Positions 35,325 to 44,292 of a DNA stretch of 62,424 bases are shown piece by piece (position 1 is the stretch's first letter; every line of letters begins with the position of its first letter). Both the position numbers and the translations under genes were made by a program. The stretch covers positions 1 to 62,424 of the forward strand of contig NZ_QWEH01000022.1 of the NCBI RefSeq assembly GCF_003515705.1, in the 5' to 3' direction. This DNA comes from Oceanobacillus profundus. Lineage in GTDB: Bacteria; Bacillota; Bacilli; Bacillales; Amphibacillaceae. The notes below the pieces were generated by a model. The model saw only the letters and a program-made list of their open reading frames with translations, was not told the DNA's origin and did not search any database.

Positions 35325-36542
35325 TTATAGCAAACCTTCTTGTTCATACAAATAAGCATATGGAATATCTAAAAATACATACAACGTTTCTGAAATCGGG
35401 AACGAATAGGTTCTAATGCGTTCATCTCTTTCAATATCTGTGTATAAGTCAGATAAGAGCCCTTTTTTCTCGACATTCATACGCATCACATTTTCGAAAA
35501 AGTACGGGCGCCAGCTCCAGTTTTTATTCCTACCTTCATAATGCAGTTCCCACTCTCCTATAGCATTTTTCTCTGCATTTGATGACAGTTGAATCCCTTC
35601 CTCATTACAAATATAGATACGAAAAGCAAAGTTCGTGCATGCCTCACCAATTTTCAGGATAATATCATCATAAGAATCATCTGATTTTACAGATGGCAAC
35701 ATCATTTTAAATTGCTCATTAATCCAATTGGTTAATTCAAGCTGGGCTTTCATTTTTTTACGTTCAAATAATACAAACCGTTGAAAGTCTGTTTTAATCT
35801 TTTCTTGAGAACAATCTGCTTCGACAAAATTAGATTGTGGCTGTTTTAGATAACTTCCCTGGTAATAATGCCCACCATGACGCCATGCGTAGTTTAATTG
35901 ACTATATGTAGTGATTCCCTTAAACAGGAGTGCTGCTCCAATTTTACGAGAAAGCATCGATAACGAATGATGGACATCGCCATATAGCTGCGGTAATAGG
36001 TCATCATCTAAAAATCCAGCATCTACTTTTACAATGTTTGGTTCTAATTGAACTAAACGTTCTAAACTAGCATTTCGTTGTTCAACATCAATGGCAATCC
36101 GAATACCAAGCGTCTTCATATATTTGATGAGCTTTCTTAAATCATTGCTTTGCTCCGTGATTGAAGCCTCCTTTATTTCTATGATAATTTTATGCAAATC
36201 CAGTCCTTTTTGGGCACTAGATTGTAAAAGAGTTAGCAATGATTCTCCATCATCTTTCATTAATAGTCTAGCATTATAATAAAATGTCAGATTCATTGAC
36301 TGATCACTTTCCATAAACGTATGCAATGCCTTTTGTTGAACATCATTATTCAGTTCAAAGTGGAAATCTCCAGGGATTGAACCGTCATCAAAAAACCAGT
36401 CCAACTGCTTTAGATTGCCGTTTTCTTCTTTAAATAATGGAAGTACTTCATAACCAACAATCAATTGCGTATCCGCACTGATAACCGGTTGGTAATATGG
36501 TATTACCTGCTTCAGATTTAACATAACCTCTAAAGGATCCAA
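35325..36542 (-). CDS. ykuI: YkuI-like EAL domain protein with C-terminal PAS-like domain, degenerate
   Basis: About 405 residues, aligning end to end with B. subtilis YkuI: EAL domain (1-250), a helical linker, then the YkuI_C sensor domain (NWSWRPYFFENVMRM). YkuI binds cyclic di-GMP. Here the EAL motif reads YEVL, but other catalytic positions look altered: a metal-binding Asn becomes Tyr (TFYYNARLL), the DDFG-type loop reads DVEQ, and the loop-6-region Glu is Lys (LLFKGIT). So hydrolysis is unlikely and a binding role likely. TTG at 36542 behind GGAGGTGATTGGG is the start, matching YkuI; the ORF runs 24 bases further up. Confidence 0.87.
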   Translation of the reverse strand: MDPLEVMLNLKQVIPYYQPVISADTQLIVGYEVLPLFKEENGNLKQLDWFFDDGSIPGDFHFELNNDVQQKALHTFMESDQSMNLTFYYNARLLMKDDGESLLTLLQSSAQKGLDLHKIIIEIKEASITEQSNDLRKLIKYMKTLGIRIAIDVEQRNASLERLVQLEPNIVKVDAGFLDDDLLPQLYGDVHHSLSMLSRKIGAALLFKGITTYSQLNYAWRHGGHYYQGSYLKQPQSNFVEADCSQEKIKTDFQRFVLFERKKMKAQLELTNWINEQFKMMLPSVKSDDSYDDIILKIGEACTNFAFRIYICNEEGIQLSSNAEKNAIGEWELHYEGRNKNWSWRPYFFENVMRMNVEKKGLLSDLYTDIERDERIRTYSFPISETLYVFLDIPYAYLYEQEGLL

Positions 36543-36760
36543 CCCAATCACCTCCGTTAGACACATGCTGCTTCCCTATTACCTGTCAGCTTTCATTACG
36601 ACATTTTTAGGGGATACTAAGAGTATACTCCAAAATTGATATTTTCTTAACTAACAACTTCAATTTACTTTTTTAAGAAGGAATGAAATAATAGATATAT
36701 TAATCCAATCTGTTTTATAAGATTTAGAAACCAATTCTTTTATGTACAGGAGGATCACAA

Positions 36761-37897
36761 ATGAAGCTTACAACATTAAATACTATGTCAGAACGAATAG
36801 AACTGTTAAAAAAAACAGTTGAACCTTTCAAAGTTCGCGCCCAGGTGCATGATGAAAACGGGACATTTCCTCATGAAAATTTTGAAGACTTAAAAGCAGT
36901 TGATTATCCTGCTTTAACAGTTCCAAAGCAATTTGGCGGAATGGAAATATCGCTAACTGAAATGCTGCAGCATCAAGAAGTCATTGCCCAGGCTGACGGC
37001 TCAACAGCACTTTCAATCGGCTGGCATATGGGCATTGTCAAGCATCTCGGTGAAAATGAACGTTGGCCTGAAGGACGCTACGCAACTGTTGCTAGAGATG
37101 TCGTTAAACATGGCGCATTATTAAATAACGCCGCTTCTGAGCCGGCAACCGGAAGCCCAACGCGCGGTGGCAAACCGGAAACCTTCGCAACGAAAACAAC
37201 AGGTGGCTGGATTGTAAATGGAAGAAAAACCTTCACGACACTCTCACCCATTCTTGATTATTTTATAGTCAGTGCTTCCATTGATAGTGAAGATCAAGTT
37301 GGGAATTTCTTGATAAAACATGATAAACAAGGTGTGCGTGTTGATGAAACATGGGACTCAATCGCAATGCGCGGAAGTGGAAGCCATGACTTAGTCTTAG
37401 AAAACGTTCATGTAGATGCTGATGACCTTGTGGAACGAATCAAACCAGGTCGAAAAAAGCCCGCTGGTTGGCTATTACATATTCCTGCATGTTATCTTGG
37501 AATAGCACGGGCCGCACAAGCTTATGCAGTTCAGTTTGCAACAACTTACTCGCCTAATAGTATTACAGGAACAATCGCTGATTTACCAAATATAAAGCAA
37601 AAATTAGGCGAAATGGAGCTTGCTGTATTAGAATCGGAGCATTTCCTTTATTCTGTTGCAAGAAAATGGGATGAAAATGGAGATACAATCCGACAAACGA
37701 TGGGACCTGAGCTTGGTGCAGTTAAATTATCTGTCGTAAATAAGGCGATTCATATTGTTGATTTGGCAATGCGAGTTGTCGGTGCACGCAGCTTATCGAA
37801 ACAAAATCCATTACAGCGTTATTACCGTGACGTGCGTGCAGGACTCCATAACCCACCGATGGATGATATGACGATTATGCAGTTGAGCGGGAGATAA
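36761..37897 (+). CDS. acyl-CoA-dehydrogenase-like flavoprotein (YdbM-like)
   Basis: 378 residues with the three-part acyl-CoA dehydrogenase fold: N-terminal helices, a beta domain with NNAASEPATGSPTRGG and GWIVNGRKTFTTLSP, and a helical C-terminal domain. The end reads RYYRDVRAGLHNPPMDDM; the usual catalytic glutamate motif is not visible, and the arrangement is closer to flavin monooxygenase relatives such as DszC/SfnB. So it may oxygenate or bind a substrate rather than dehydrogenate acyl-CoA. Good SD (AGGAGG). It converges with a MaoC gene, but the two are on opposite strands. Confidence 0.8.
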   Translation: MKLTTLNTMSERIELLKKTVEPFKVRAQVHDENGTFPHENFEDLKAVDYPALTVPKQFGGMEISLTEMLQHQEVIAQADGSTALSIGWHMGIVKHLGENERWPEGRYATVARDVVKHGALLNNAASEPATGSPTRGGKPETFATKTTGGWIVNGRKTFTTLSPILDYFIVSASIDSEDQVGNFLIKHDKQGVRVDETWDSIAMRGSGSHDLVLENVHVDADDLVERIKPGRKKPAGWLLHIPACYLGIARAAQAYAVQFATTYSPNSITGTIADLPNIKQKLGEMELAVLESEHFLYSVARKWDENGDTIRQTMGPELGAVKLSVVNKAIHIVDLAMRVVGARSLSKQNPLQRYYRDVRAGLHNPPMDDMTIMQLSGR

Positions 37898-37915
37898 GGT
37901 TTTACTCACTTCAAC

Positions 37916-37955
37916 ATAAAAGTGCACATAATCAGCGCATTATGTGCACTTTTAT
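37916..37955. terminator. long bidirectional intrinsic terminator
   Basis: A perfect 17-bp stem (arms 37916-37932 and 37939-37955) containing AAAAGTGCACATAAT, with a 6-base loop. The right arm overlaps the stop codon of the minus-strand MaoC gene. Confidence 0.88.
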
Positions 37956-38401
37956 CTTCCCCTACGAAAACTTAAAAGTTTAGCAACTAAATGTTGACAA
38001 ACCTCATTATGTTGATTTATCGTTTCACATTCCACAAATAAAAGAGCTTGGTTCGGTTTCGTTTTAGAAGGTTTGATTTCTTTAATGGTGCTTTTCACAT
38101 GTAGAACATCAGTTGAGCGAGTAGGACGTGGCCATTTGATTTCTCCTCCTGCTCCAATAACTCCATGCGCAAAAGGCAGGCTTTTTGTCAATAAACTCAT
38201 CGTAATCGAAGCAGTGTGCCAACCACTCGCAGCTAAACCCTTAAAAAAAGTATCTTTTGCCAGAATTTCATCACAATGGAAAACTTGTGGATCAAACTCG
38301 TGCGCAAATGCTTTTATTTTATCTGTACTTAATTCATACGTTTCACTGATAAACACATCACCTACTTTTAAATCCTCCAGAAAAAGTGTTTGTTTAGCCA
38401 A
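37952..38401 (-). CDS. MaoC-like hydratase/dehydratase
   Basis: 149 residues with a single hot-dog fold (PF01575). HEFDPQVFHCDE near residue 36 supplies the Asp/His hydratase pair, and FKGLAASGWHTASITM is the second conserved segment. Such proteins hydrate enoyl-CoA thioesters; the exact substrate is unknown. Starts with TTG behind GGGAGGGGATTAG. Confidence 0.83.
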   Translation of the reverse strand: MAKQTLFLEDLKVGDVFISETYELSTDKIKAFAHEFDPQVFHCDEILAKDTFFKGLAASGWHTASITMSLLTKSLPFAHGVIGAGGEIKWPRPTRSTDVLHVKSTIKEIKPSKTKPNQALLFVECETINQHNEVCQHLVAKLLSFRRGR

Positions 38402-38581
38402 ACTAATCCCCTCCCTATAAGCGTATATTTTTGAATACGAATAGTTTTATATTAACTTTTCCAGCATAACCCTATGAATTGAATTGTTTATCTACACCTC
38501 TAATAGGCTCGATATAGCTTCACCCTTTTGCCATTATCAACCCCTTTTAAATGTCTTCTGTGCTATGTTCGGAATAAAATA

Positions 38582-39001
38582 CTATGGAATGCGCTTCCAA
38601 ATAAGCTTTTGGTTTGGATTTAAACCGTTGCGAATTCTAAGAATATCTCCTTCAATTGAAGCAATACGCGGCTGCTGTTGTCCGAGCCAAGTCGGATCCA
38701 TACTTACTTCCATATGATGGGTTAACGTATTTGTTTCTTCGATCACCTCATATTTCCCTGCATAGGACATGTACCCTAACGCAGCCTCAGCCATTTCATC
38801 CTTCGTTCCTTTATGTGAATCACCTGATACATATGCCGGGCGTCTTTGTCGCATCAGCTGCGCCGACATGTAACCTTCTGGATGATACATAAGAAATCCT
38901 GTCGCATCTTTTCCCAGTGGGTATATGATATTCCCCTCCTTATCTTTGGACTGATAGGAAATAAGTGACCATACTCCTATTATTTGTTCTTGTAATGTCA
39001 T
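38582..39001 (-). CDS. lipocalin-like domain protein
   Basis: About 139 residues: IIGVWSLISYQSKDKEGNIIYPLG at the start, MYHPEGYMSAQLM, and LIWKRIP at the end, matching the lipocalin-like Lipocalin_5 family (PF13924). It likely binds a small hydrophobic ligand; activity unknown. No signal peptide. AGAAGGAG favours ATG at 39001 over the ATG six bases upstream. Divergent from a MarR regulator, with two matching palindromes between, so it is probably that regulator's target. Confidence 0.8.
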   Translation of the reverse strand: MTLQEQIIGVWSLISYQSKDKEGNIIYPLGKDATGFLMYHPEGYMSAQLMRQRRPAYVSGDSHKGTKDEMAEAALGYMSYAGKYEVIEETNTLTHHMEVSMDPTWLGQQQPRIASIEGDILRIRNGLNPNQKLIWKRIP

Positions 39002-39024
39002 AAACATTCTCCTTCTAAGAATTC

Positions 39025-39093
39025 AATATATGTATATACATATATTAATAAAAAATTAAAGTTCGATTACCATTGAAATTAATGTATATACAT
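39025..39093. promoter_or_regulatory. pair of palindromic operators for the MarR regulator
   Basis: ATGTATATACAT occurs at 39030-39041 and 39082-39093; the first copy extends to a perfect 22-bp palindrome (39025-39046). Their centres are 52 bp apart, about five helical turns, so two dimers would sit on one face of the DNA. They lie between the divergent lipocalin-like and marR genes. Confidence 0.7.
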
Positions 39094-39192
39094 ATATAAT
39101 GGTATTAATAATTGCATTATCTGTCAAGAATTAATTTTCAGTTAATTATTGATACCTATTTTTAATTTACAGATTGAAAGGAGATCTACTTT

Positions 39193-39639
39193 ATGAAAAA
39201 TCTAGACAATGAGTTGGATTTTATTATTCAGACCTGCGCTTGTGCCAATATTAGAAAGGCAGCGCGAATCGTTACACAAGTTTATGAAAAGCAAATGGCA
39301 TCGACTGGTTTAAAAATCACGCAATACTATATGCTAGTAAACATCGCTCGCCATCGAGAAATTTCCATTAGCAAGCTGGGAGACATCATGTTGCTTGACC
39401 AATCTACCATTACTCGTAATGTGAACATATTAAAGAAAGATGGATATGTAAACATTACAAGAGATAAAAATGATTCAAGAACTAAATTCGTTTCGATAAC
39501 CGAAATGGGACTTAGCAAAATAGAAGAAGCAACTCCCATTTGGTTAGAATTGCAAGAAAAGGCGGAACATGAATTAGGTAAGAAAACGTATAACGATTTG
39601 TTAGAGAAACTCCAAAGGTTACAGCAATCCATGGAATGA
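39193..39639 (+). CDS. MarR family transcriptional regulator
   Basis: 148 residues with the winged-helix MarR core: ISISKLGDIMLLDQSTITRNV is the recognition region and ITRDKNDSRTKFVSIT the wing. The N-terminus carries two close cysteines (C15 and C17 in TCACAN), which could sense oxidants or electrophiles. Good SD (AAAGGAG). It probably represses itself and the divergent lipocalin-like gene through the twin palindromes. Inducer unknown. Confidence 0.88.
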   Translation: MKNLDNELDFIIQTCACANIRKAARIVTQVYEKQMASTGLKITQYYMLVNIARHREISISKLGDIMLLDQSTITRNVNILKKDGYVNITRDKNDSRTKFVSITEMGLSKIEEATPIWLELQEKAEHELGKKTYNDLLEKLQRLQQSME

Positions 39640-39758
39640 ATGCTAATACGTCCCCTCCCCATCTATGATATGGAATTATTTTTGTAAAATCATCTAGAAA
39701 TAAAGCAGGGACTCGCCTCCTGGACTTCATCCCTGCTCGCATCAATTAATTAAGGATT

Positions 39759-40802
39759 TCACTTCTCCGGCATCCGCTTAACAATCAATAAAAAGAGCAT
39801 AAACAATCCCAGATAGCCAAATAACGGATAGAGAACGGTCAGTAATTTCCCATAACCCGCTTGGCTTATAACAAAAATAACAAACAGAATAAGTAAGACC
39901 GCATGCTGATAACGCAGACCAAATGCTGCCTTTAATTGCCGCGTGATTCCGAAGACATTCCCAACAACGGTATTAAATATCTCCCCAAAAATAATGAGCA
40001 GAAAAAAGACATGAAGCACAGTCCCAAATAACTTAACGATTTCCGCCATCGGAATATCATATGAGAATGTCGCTGGAAAAGCAGACAATGAAAAATGACT
40101 CATGATTAATATGAGAAATAGACCGAATCCACCTAAAAATCCGCCCCATTTTAAAATACGCTCATCTCGAATCTCATTCCCTAAAGGCACAAGCACAACA
40201 AGTGCTGTCATTAAATTAAACGAAGAATAAGTTAGTGGTGAAATAATCCACTCCCAGCTTTCTGAATGAAGGATTGCCATCACTTGTCCAACCAGACCAT
40301 CTGTTTTCCCACTAAAAATAGAGATAAATACAAACAGACTAAATAAAATCATTAGTGGAACAATATAGGAATTAATTGCAAAAATACCCCTCATTCCTTT
40401 TAACACGACAATATAACAAAGAATAATCGTTATTATAATTCCGAATTGGAAAGAAAGACCAAGCTGTTCGTGGAAAACCGCTCCAGCTCCCGAAAGCATA
40501 ACCGAGGTGACGCAAATGACAACAATAAACATAAATATATTAACGAACTTGCCGCCTTTTGAACCAAATAAATATACATTTAAATCCTGATACGAGTAAG
40601 CCCCAATGCGAGCAGATATAATCATAATTTTCGTGCCGACAAAGATAAATAAAAAGCCCGTGATAACAATCCCGATTGCTCCAAATGTACCGTGCACACT
40701 AAAAAATGTAACAATTTCCTTCCCCGTTGCAAACCCCGCTCCAACAATCGTGCCAATATACGTTGCAGCAACTAACAGAATCGAAAAAATCTGCTTTGCC
40801 AA
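39759..40802 (-). CDS. ykvI: YkvI family membrane protein
   Basis: 347 residues, same length as B. subtilis YkvI, with ten membrane helices. The first helix has YIGTIVGAGFATGKEIVTFF, an APC/LeuT-fold pattern, so a transporter is likely; substrate unknown. TTG start behind GGGGGTGAGGCG. A weak hairpin (GCAGGGA/TCCCTGC, 39705-39736) follows the gene. Confidence 0.82.
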   Translation of the reverse strand: MAKQIFSILLVAATYIGTIVGAGFATGKEIVTFFSVHGTFGAIGIVITGFLFIFVGTKIMIISARIGAYSYQDLNVYLFGSKGGKFVNIFMFIVVICVTSVMLSGAGAVFHEQLGLSFQFGIIITIILCYIVVLKGMRGIFAINSYIVPLMILFSLFVFISIFSGKTDGLVGQVMAILHSESWEWIISPLTYSSFNLMTALVVLVPLGNEIRDERILKWGGFLGGFGLFLILIMSHFSLSAFPATFSYDIPMAEIVKLFGTVLHVFFLLIIFGEIFNTVVGNVFGITRQLKAAFGLRYQHAVLLILFVIFVISQAGYGKLLTVLYPLFGYLGLFMLFLLIVKRMPEK

Positions 40803-40844
40803 CGCCTCACCCCCGTTTTATATATATGATGGGAACCTCAATAA

Positions 40845-41117
40845 AAGACGAGCATCTCGCATTGGGTCGTCTATTATCACGAAGCAGATAATGTATTATT
40901 GGCTGGGGATCTTTTTACATCAAAGCGTGGAATGATTCAACAACCAATGGCTCTTTTTACAGGTGATATGCATGAAGCCGTAAAAAGCAGCACAATTCTA
41001 GAGCAATTACAGCCAGAACGGTTAGAAGTATGTCATGGTGATTCCGTTTTATATCCTGCCGATCAACTGAAAACTTACGTGAGCAAAATGGAAAGAAAGC
41101 TAAGGTTAAATAGTTGA
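40845..41117 (+). pseudogene. C-terminal remnant of a metallo-beta-lactamase-fold hydrolase
   Basis: An open frame of about 90 codons reads HWVVYYHEADNVLLAGD and LEVCHGDSVLYPADQL, the C-terminal third of an MBL-fold protein (PF00753). A stop codon lies directly upstream (40842), the preceding residues look like a decayed metal-binding loop, and the YkvI start at 40802 leaves no room for the missing N-terminal two-thirds. A 5'-deleted gene. Confidence 0.7.
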
Positions 41118-41159
41118 TCGTTGCCTCCTTAAAAATTTCATATATGAGGAGTTGCGTCA

Positions 41160-41496
41160 ATGACCATCATGCCATATGTTTTATAAAGTATTCTATTTTT
41201 ATTGGAATTATTTGCGCTTGTTGCCTTTTCCATTTTGGGCTTCCAACTTATGAAGCCCCTATTTTTAAATTTTATTTGGTATCGGAATTCCCTCCTTCAT
41301 CGCAACGTTCTGGGGATTGAACCTTTCCCCAAAAGCAGCAATTAAACTTCCTTTTTCAATAAAGCTTATACTTCAGTTTACTATATTCGTCTTAGCTGCA
41401 CTTTCCCTGCACACCATCGGAAAAAGCGGCATTGGAATTGTATTTTTCTTGACTATTGTGATTAATAAGATGCTGTTATTTTTATTAAGTGACTAA
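41160..41496 (+). pseudogene. decayed YrdB-like (DUF2568) membrane protein gene
   Basis: Starts ATG with GAGGAG upstream. It reads LFLLELFALVAFSILGF, with an in-frame TAA at codon 9 (41184). A +1 frameshift near 41275 leads into IPSFIATFWGLNLSPKAA and ends LFLLSD at 41496. The joined parts have the DUF2568 (YrdB) pattern of four helices. Two lesions make it a pseudogene unless the sequence has errors. Confidence 0.7.
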
Positions 41497-41538
41497 ACTG
41501 CTGGGGTTTTCTGCTGTTGAGGTGTTCATTCTTCCGAT

Positions 41539-41998
41539 GAGTGACCGATATTCTGAGATTTACTGCTTTTCGGGCTTTCATCACATCTATGAGTGACCAA
41601 TAAACTTAGATTTACTGCTTTTTGGGCTTTCATCACACCTATGAGTGACCAATAAACTTAGATTTACTGCTTTTTAGGCTTTCATCACATCTATGAGTGA
41701 CCAATAAACTTAGATTTACTGCTTTTTGGGCTTTCATCACATCTATGAGTGACCAATAAACTTAGATTTACTGCTTTTTGGGCTTTCATCACATCTATGA
41801 GTGACCGATATTCTGAGATTTACTGCTTTTTGGGCTTTCATCTCATCTATGAGTGACCAATAAACTTAGATTTACTGCTTTTTGGGCTTTCATCACACCT
41901 ATGAGTGACCAATAAACTTAGATTTACTGCTTTTTGGGCTTTCATCACATCTATAAGTGACCAATAAACTTAAATTTGCTGGTTTTCGGGCTTTCAAT
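41539..41998. repeat. array of nine 52-bp tandem repeats
   Basis: GAGTGACC recurs exactly every 52 bases at 41539, 41591, 41643, 41695, 41747, 41799, 41851, 41903, and as AAGTGACC at 41955. Two variants exist: one with GATATTCTGAG (units 1 and 6), the other with AATAAACTTAG. All frames contain stops (GAG TGA), so it is non-coding. Units are contiguous with no spacers, so it is not CRISPR. The last unit is diverged. It lies between decayed genes and the ptsG terminator. Confidence 0.9.
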
Positions 41999-42063
41999 TG
42001 CACTTACTTTTCAAACTCATTGAATTAGATCCTAATGGCATAGCAATCGCTTCATCATGCAAA

Positions 42064-42102
42064 AACCCCCTAGCTACATTTTAACGTAGTAGCAAGGGGG
42101 TT
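42064..42102 (-). terminator. intrinsic terminator of ptsG
   Basis: AACCCCCT/AGGGGGTT stem extended by GCTAC/GTAG pairing, followed by a T run on the minus strand. Confidence 0.8.
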
Positions 42103-42112
42103 ATATTTCATA

Positions 42113-44125
42113 TTAAGCAATCGTATCTCCAGCTTTTACATTTGCTTTTTCCGGAACTGCTATCGCTTGTCCATCAGGAACACTTGTAAATACAATCGGT
42201 GTTACAATGGATTTTGCCTTTCTGCCAATAACGTCAAGGTCTGCTTTTAATATAGCTTGTCCAGCTTCGACAATATCTCCTTCACCAACGAGCGTTTCAA
42301 ACCCTTCACCTTGTAGATTGACCGTATCAAGACCTACATGAATCAGAATTTCTTTTCCACCATCGGATAGAATGCCGATTGCATGCTTCGTAGGAAATAC
42401 AGTCATGATTTTACCGTTTACTGGTGAAACAACAGTACCTTCTTCTGGAACAATCGCAAAACCATCACCCATCATTTTTCCAGAAAAAACTTCATCCGGT
42501 ACTTCTGTGATGGAAATGATTTCGCCTTTCATTGGTGAGACAATTCTTTCATCGAAGTCAGTTTTTACAGCTGCCTCACTAGCTTTATTTTCTTCGACTT
42601 TTACAGGACGTGGTGTTTTTCCTGATATTATATCCTGCATTTGACTTTTAATGATATCAGATCGTGGTCCAAATATTGCTTGAATATTATCACCTACTTC
42701 AAGTACACCAGCAGCTCCCAACTTTTTCAATTTACCTTTATCAACATTCGCTACACTGCCTACAGAGACACGCAAACGCGTAATACATGCATCTAAATGC
42801 GTAATGTTTTCTTGTCCGCCCATCGCTTCCAATACATTATAAGCAAGTTCACCAGCATCTGCTGCTTCACTTTCGTCCTGCTCCTCAACCTTTTCACGAC
42901 CTGGAGTCATTAGATTGAATTTTTTAATGAAGAAACGGAATAAGACGTAATAAATAACGGCAAACACAAGACCAGCTAATATCGCGAGCCACCATGGCTC
43001 TTGTCCAGGTAAAATACCAAATAACGCAAAGTCAATGGCTCCACCTGAGAACGTATAACCGATATTAACACCTAAAAATGTCATGAGTACAAATGATAAC
43101 CCATCTAAGAATGCATGCAGTACGAATAACAGTGGTGATACAAACATGAACGAGAACTCAAGTGGTTCAGTAATACCGGTTAAGAACGATGTTAATGCAC
43201 CAGATGCAAGAAGACCTGCCACTAACTTTTTCCTTTCTGGACGTGCAGCGTGGTACATTGCAAGCGCTGCTGCCGGCAGACCGAACATCATAATTGGGAA
43301 TTCACCAGCCATGAAATTACCAGCAGTAATTTCCACACCATCTCTTAACTGCGCAAAGAAAATCGTCATATCACCACGGACAATTTCTCCTGCAGCTGTT
43401 GTATATGCACCAAACTCATACCAGAATGGTGCATGGAAAATATGATGCAATCCAAATGGAATTAATAAACGTTTAATAAAACCAAAGAAAAATACCGCTA
43501 AATACGTACCTTCTTCAATTAACCAGTAAGATGCGCTGTTCATTGCCTCTTGTACAGGCGGCCAGATGAATAATAGTACTAAGCCTGCAACAAAGGATAC
43601 TGCCGCTGTCATTATTGGCACAAACCGCTTCCCTGCAAAGAAGCCAAGGAATGATGGCATTTCAATATCATGATAGCGATTATAACAAAACGCCGCGATT
43701 AACCCGACGACAATACCACCAAAAACTCCTGTTTGCAGCGTAGGTATTCCTAGCACCGCCGCAAATCCTGGGTCACTTTCAATCATTTCTGGCGTAACTG
43801 CCAACCACGATCCCATTACTTGATTTAAGACAAGGTAACCAACAATTGCTGCCAAAGCAGCTGCTCCATCACCAGCAAGTCCGATTGCAACACCAACTGC
43901 AAAGATAAGTGCGAGATTCGCGAAAATAATATTTCCGGCATCTTCCATAACTAAAGCGACTAATTGAATCCAATCAGCGCTTAGAAACGGAAGGTAATTT
44001 AGCATGGTATCCTGCTGCATTGCATTACCTATCCCAAGCAAAAGACCAGCAGCTGGTAGCAATGCTACCGGCAGCATTAACGCTTTTCCGACTTTCTGCA
44101 ACACACCAAAAGCCTTTTTAAACAT
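42113..44125 (-). CDS. ptsG: PTS glucose-specific transporter, EIICBA
   Basis: About 670 residues in order IIC (about 1-400, ten helices, [13 protein letters not shown]), IIB (about 425-500, [13 protein letters not shown] with the phospho-cysteine) and IIA (about 520-670, [15 protein letters not shown] with the phospho-histidine). It imports and phosphorylates glucose. ATG at 44125 is behind GGAGGAGG; the longer ORF starts inside the leader. Controlled by GlcT antitermination through the RAT and terminator upstream. Confidence 0.94.
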   Translation of the reverse strand: MFKKAFGVLQKVGKALMLPVALLPAAGLLLGIGNAMQQDTMLNYLPFLSADWIQLVALVMEDAGNIIFANLALIFAVGVAIGLAGDGAAALAAIVGYLVLNQVMGSWLAVTPEMIESDPGFAAVLGIPTLQTGVFGGIVVGLIAAFCYNRYHDIEMPSFLGFFAGKRFVPIMTAAVSFVAGLVLLFIWPPVQEAMNSASYWLIEEGTYLAVFFFGFIKRLLIPFGLHHIFHAPFWYEFGAYTTAAGEIVRGDMTIFFAQLRDGVEITAGNFMAGEFPIMMFGLPAAALAMYHAARPERKKLVAGLLASGALTSFLTGITEPLEFSFMFVSPLLFVLHAFLDGLSFVLMTFLGVNIGYTFSGGAIDFALFGILPGQEPWWLAILAGLVFAVIYYVLFRFFIKKFNLMTPGREKVEEQDESEAADAGELAYNVLEAMGGQENITHLDACITRLRVSVGSVANVDKGKLKKLGAAGVLEVGDNIQAIFGPRSDIIKSQMQDIISGKTPRPVKVEENKASEAAVKTDFDERIVSPMKGEIISITEVPDEVFSGKMMGDGFAIVPEEGTVVSPVNGKIMTVFPTKHAIGILSDGGKEILIHVGLDTVNLQGEGFETLVGEGDIVEAGQAILKADLDVIGRKAKSIVTPIVFTSVPDGQAIAVPEKANVKAGDTIA

Positions 44126-44172
44126 TGTTATCCTCCTCCAATTTTTACTATCCAACAAACACTTTTGAAGAA

Positions 44173-44262
44173 CAAAAAAGACATGAGTAGAGATCACGAT
44201 AAACGAATGGCAAGGAGCTTGTAACCCTTGTCATTTATTCATGTGATTATCTCAACTCATGC
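44173..44262 (-). terminator. ptsG leader terminator (GlcT-controlled)
   Basis: A long imperfect stem-loop: CATGAGT, GAGAT, TCAC and CAAGG on the 5' side pair with CCTTG, GTGA, CTC and ACTCATG on the 3' side, then a T run. It overlaps the RAT by the first bases of its 5' arm, so the two folds exclude each other. Confidence 0.85.
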
Positions 44263-44283
44263 CTGATCGAATCAGTAACACGT
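44251..44283 (-). promoter_or_regulatory. RAT (ribonucleic antiterminator) site for GlcT
   Basis: The minus strand reads GTTACTGATTCGATCAGGCA, which matches the known GlcT RAT of the B. subtilis ptsG leader. GlcT binding stabilises this hairpin and prevents the terminator. Confidence 0.85.
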
Positions 44284-44292
44284 AAGATAGCA

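Noticed and set aside
41114..41320. 68-codon frame across the decayed DUF2568 gene
   Set aside because: It is out of frame with the recognisable remnant and has no family match.
41539..41998. CRISPR array
   Set aside because: Units are contiguous 52-mers without unique spacers, no cas genes in the window.
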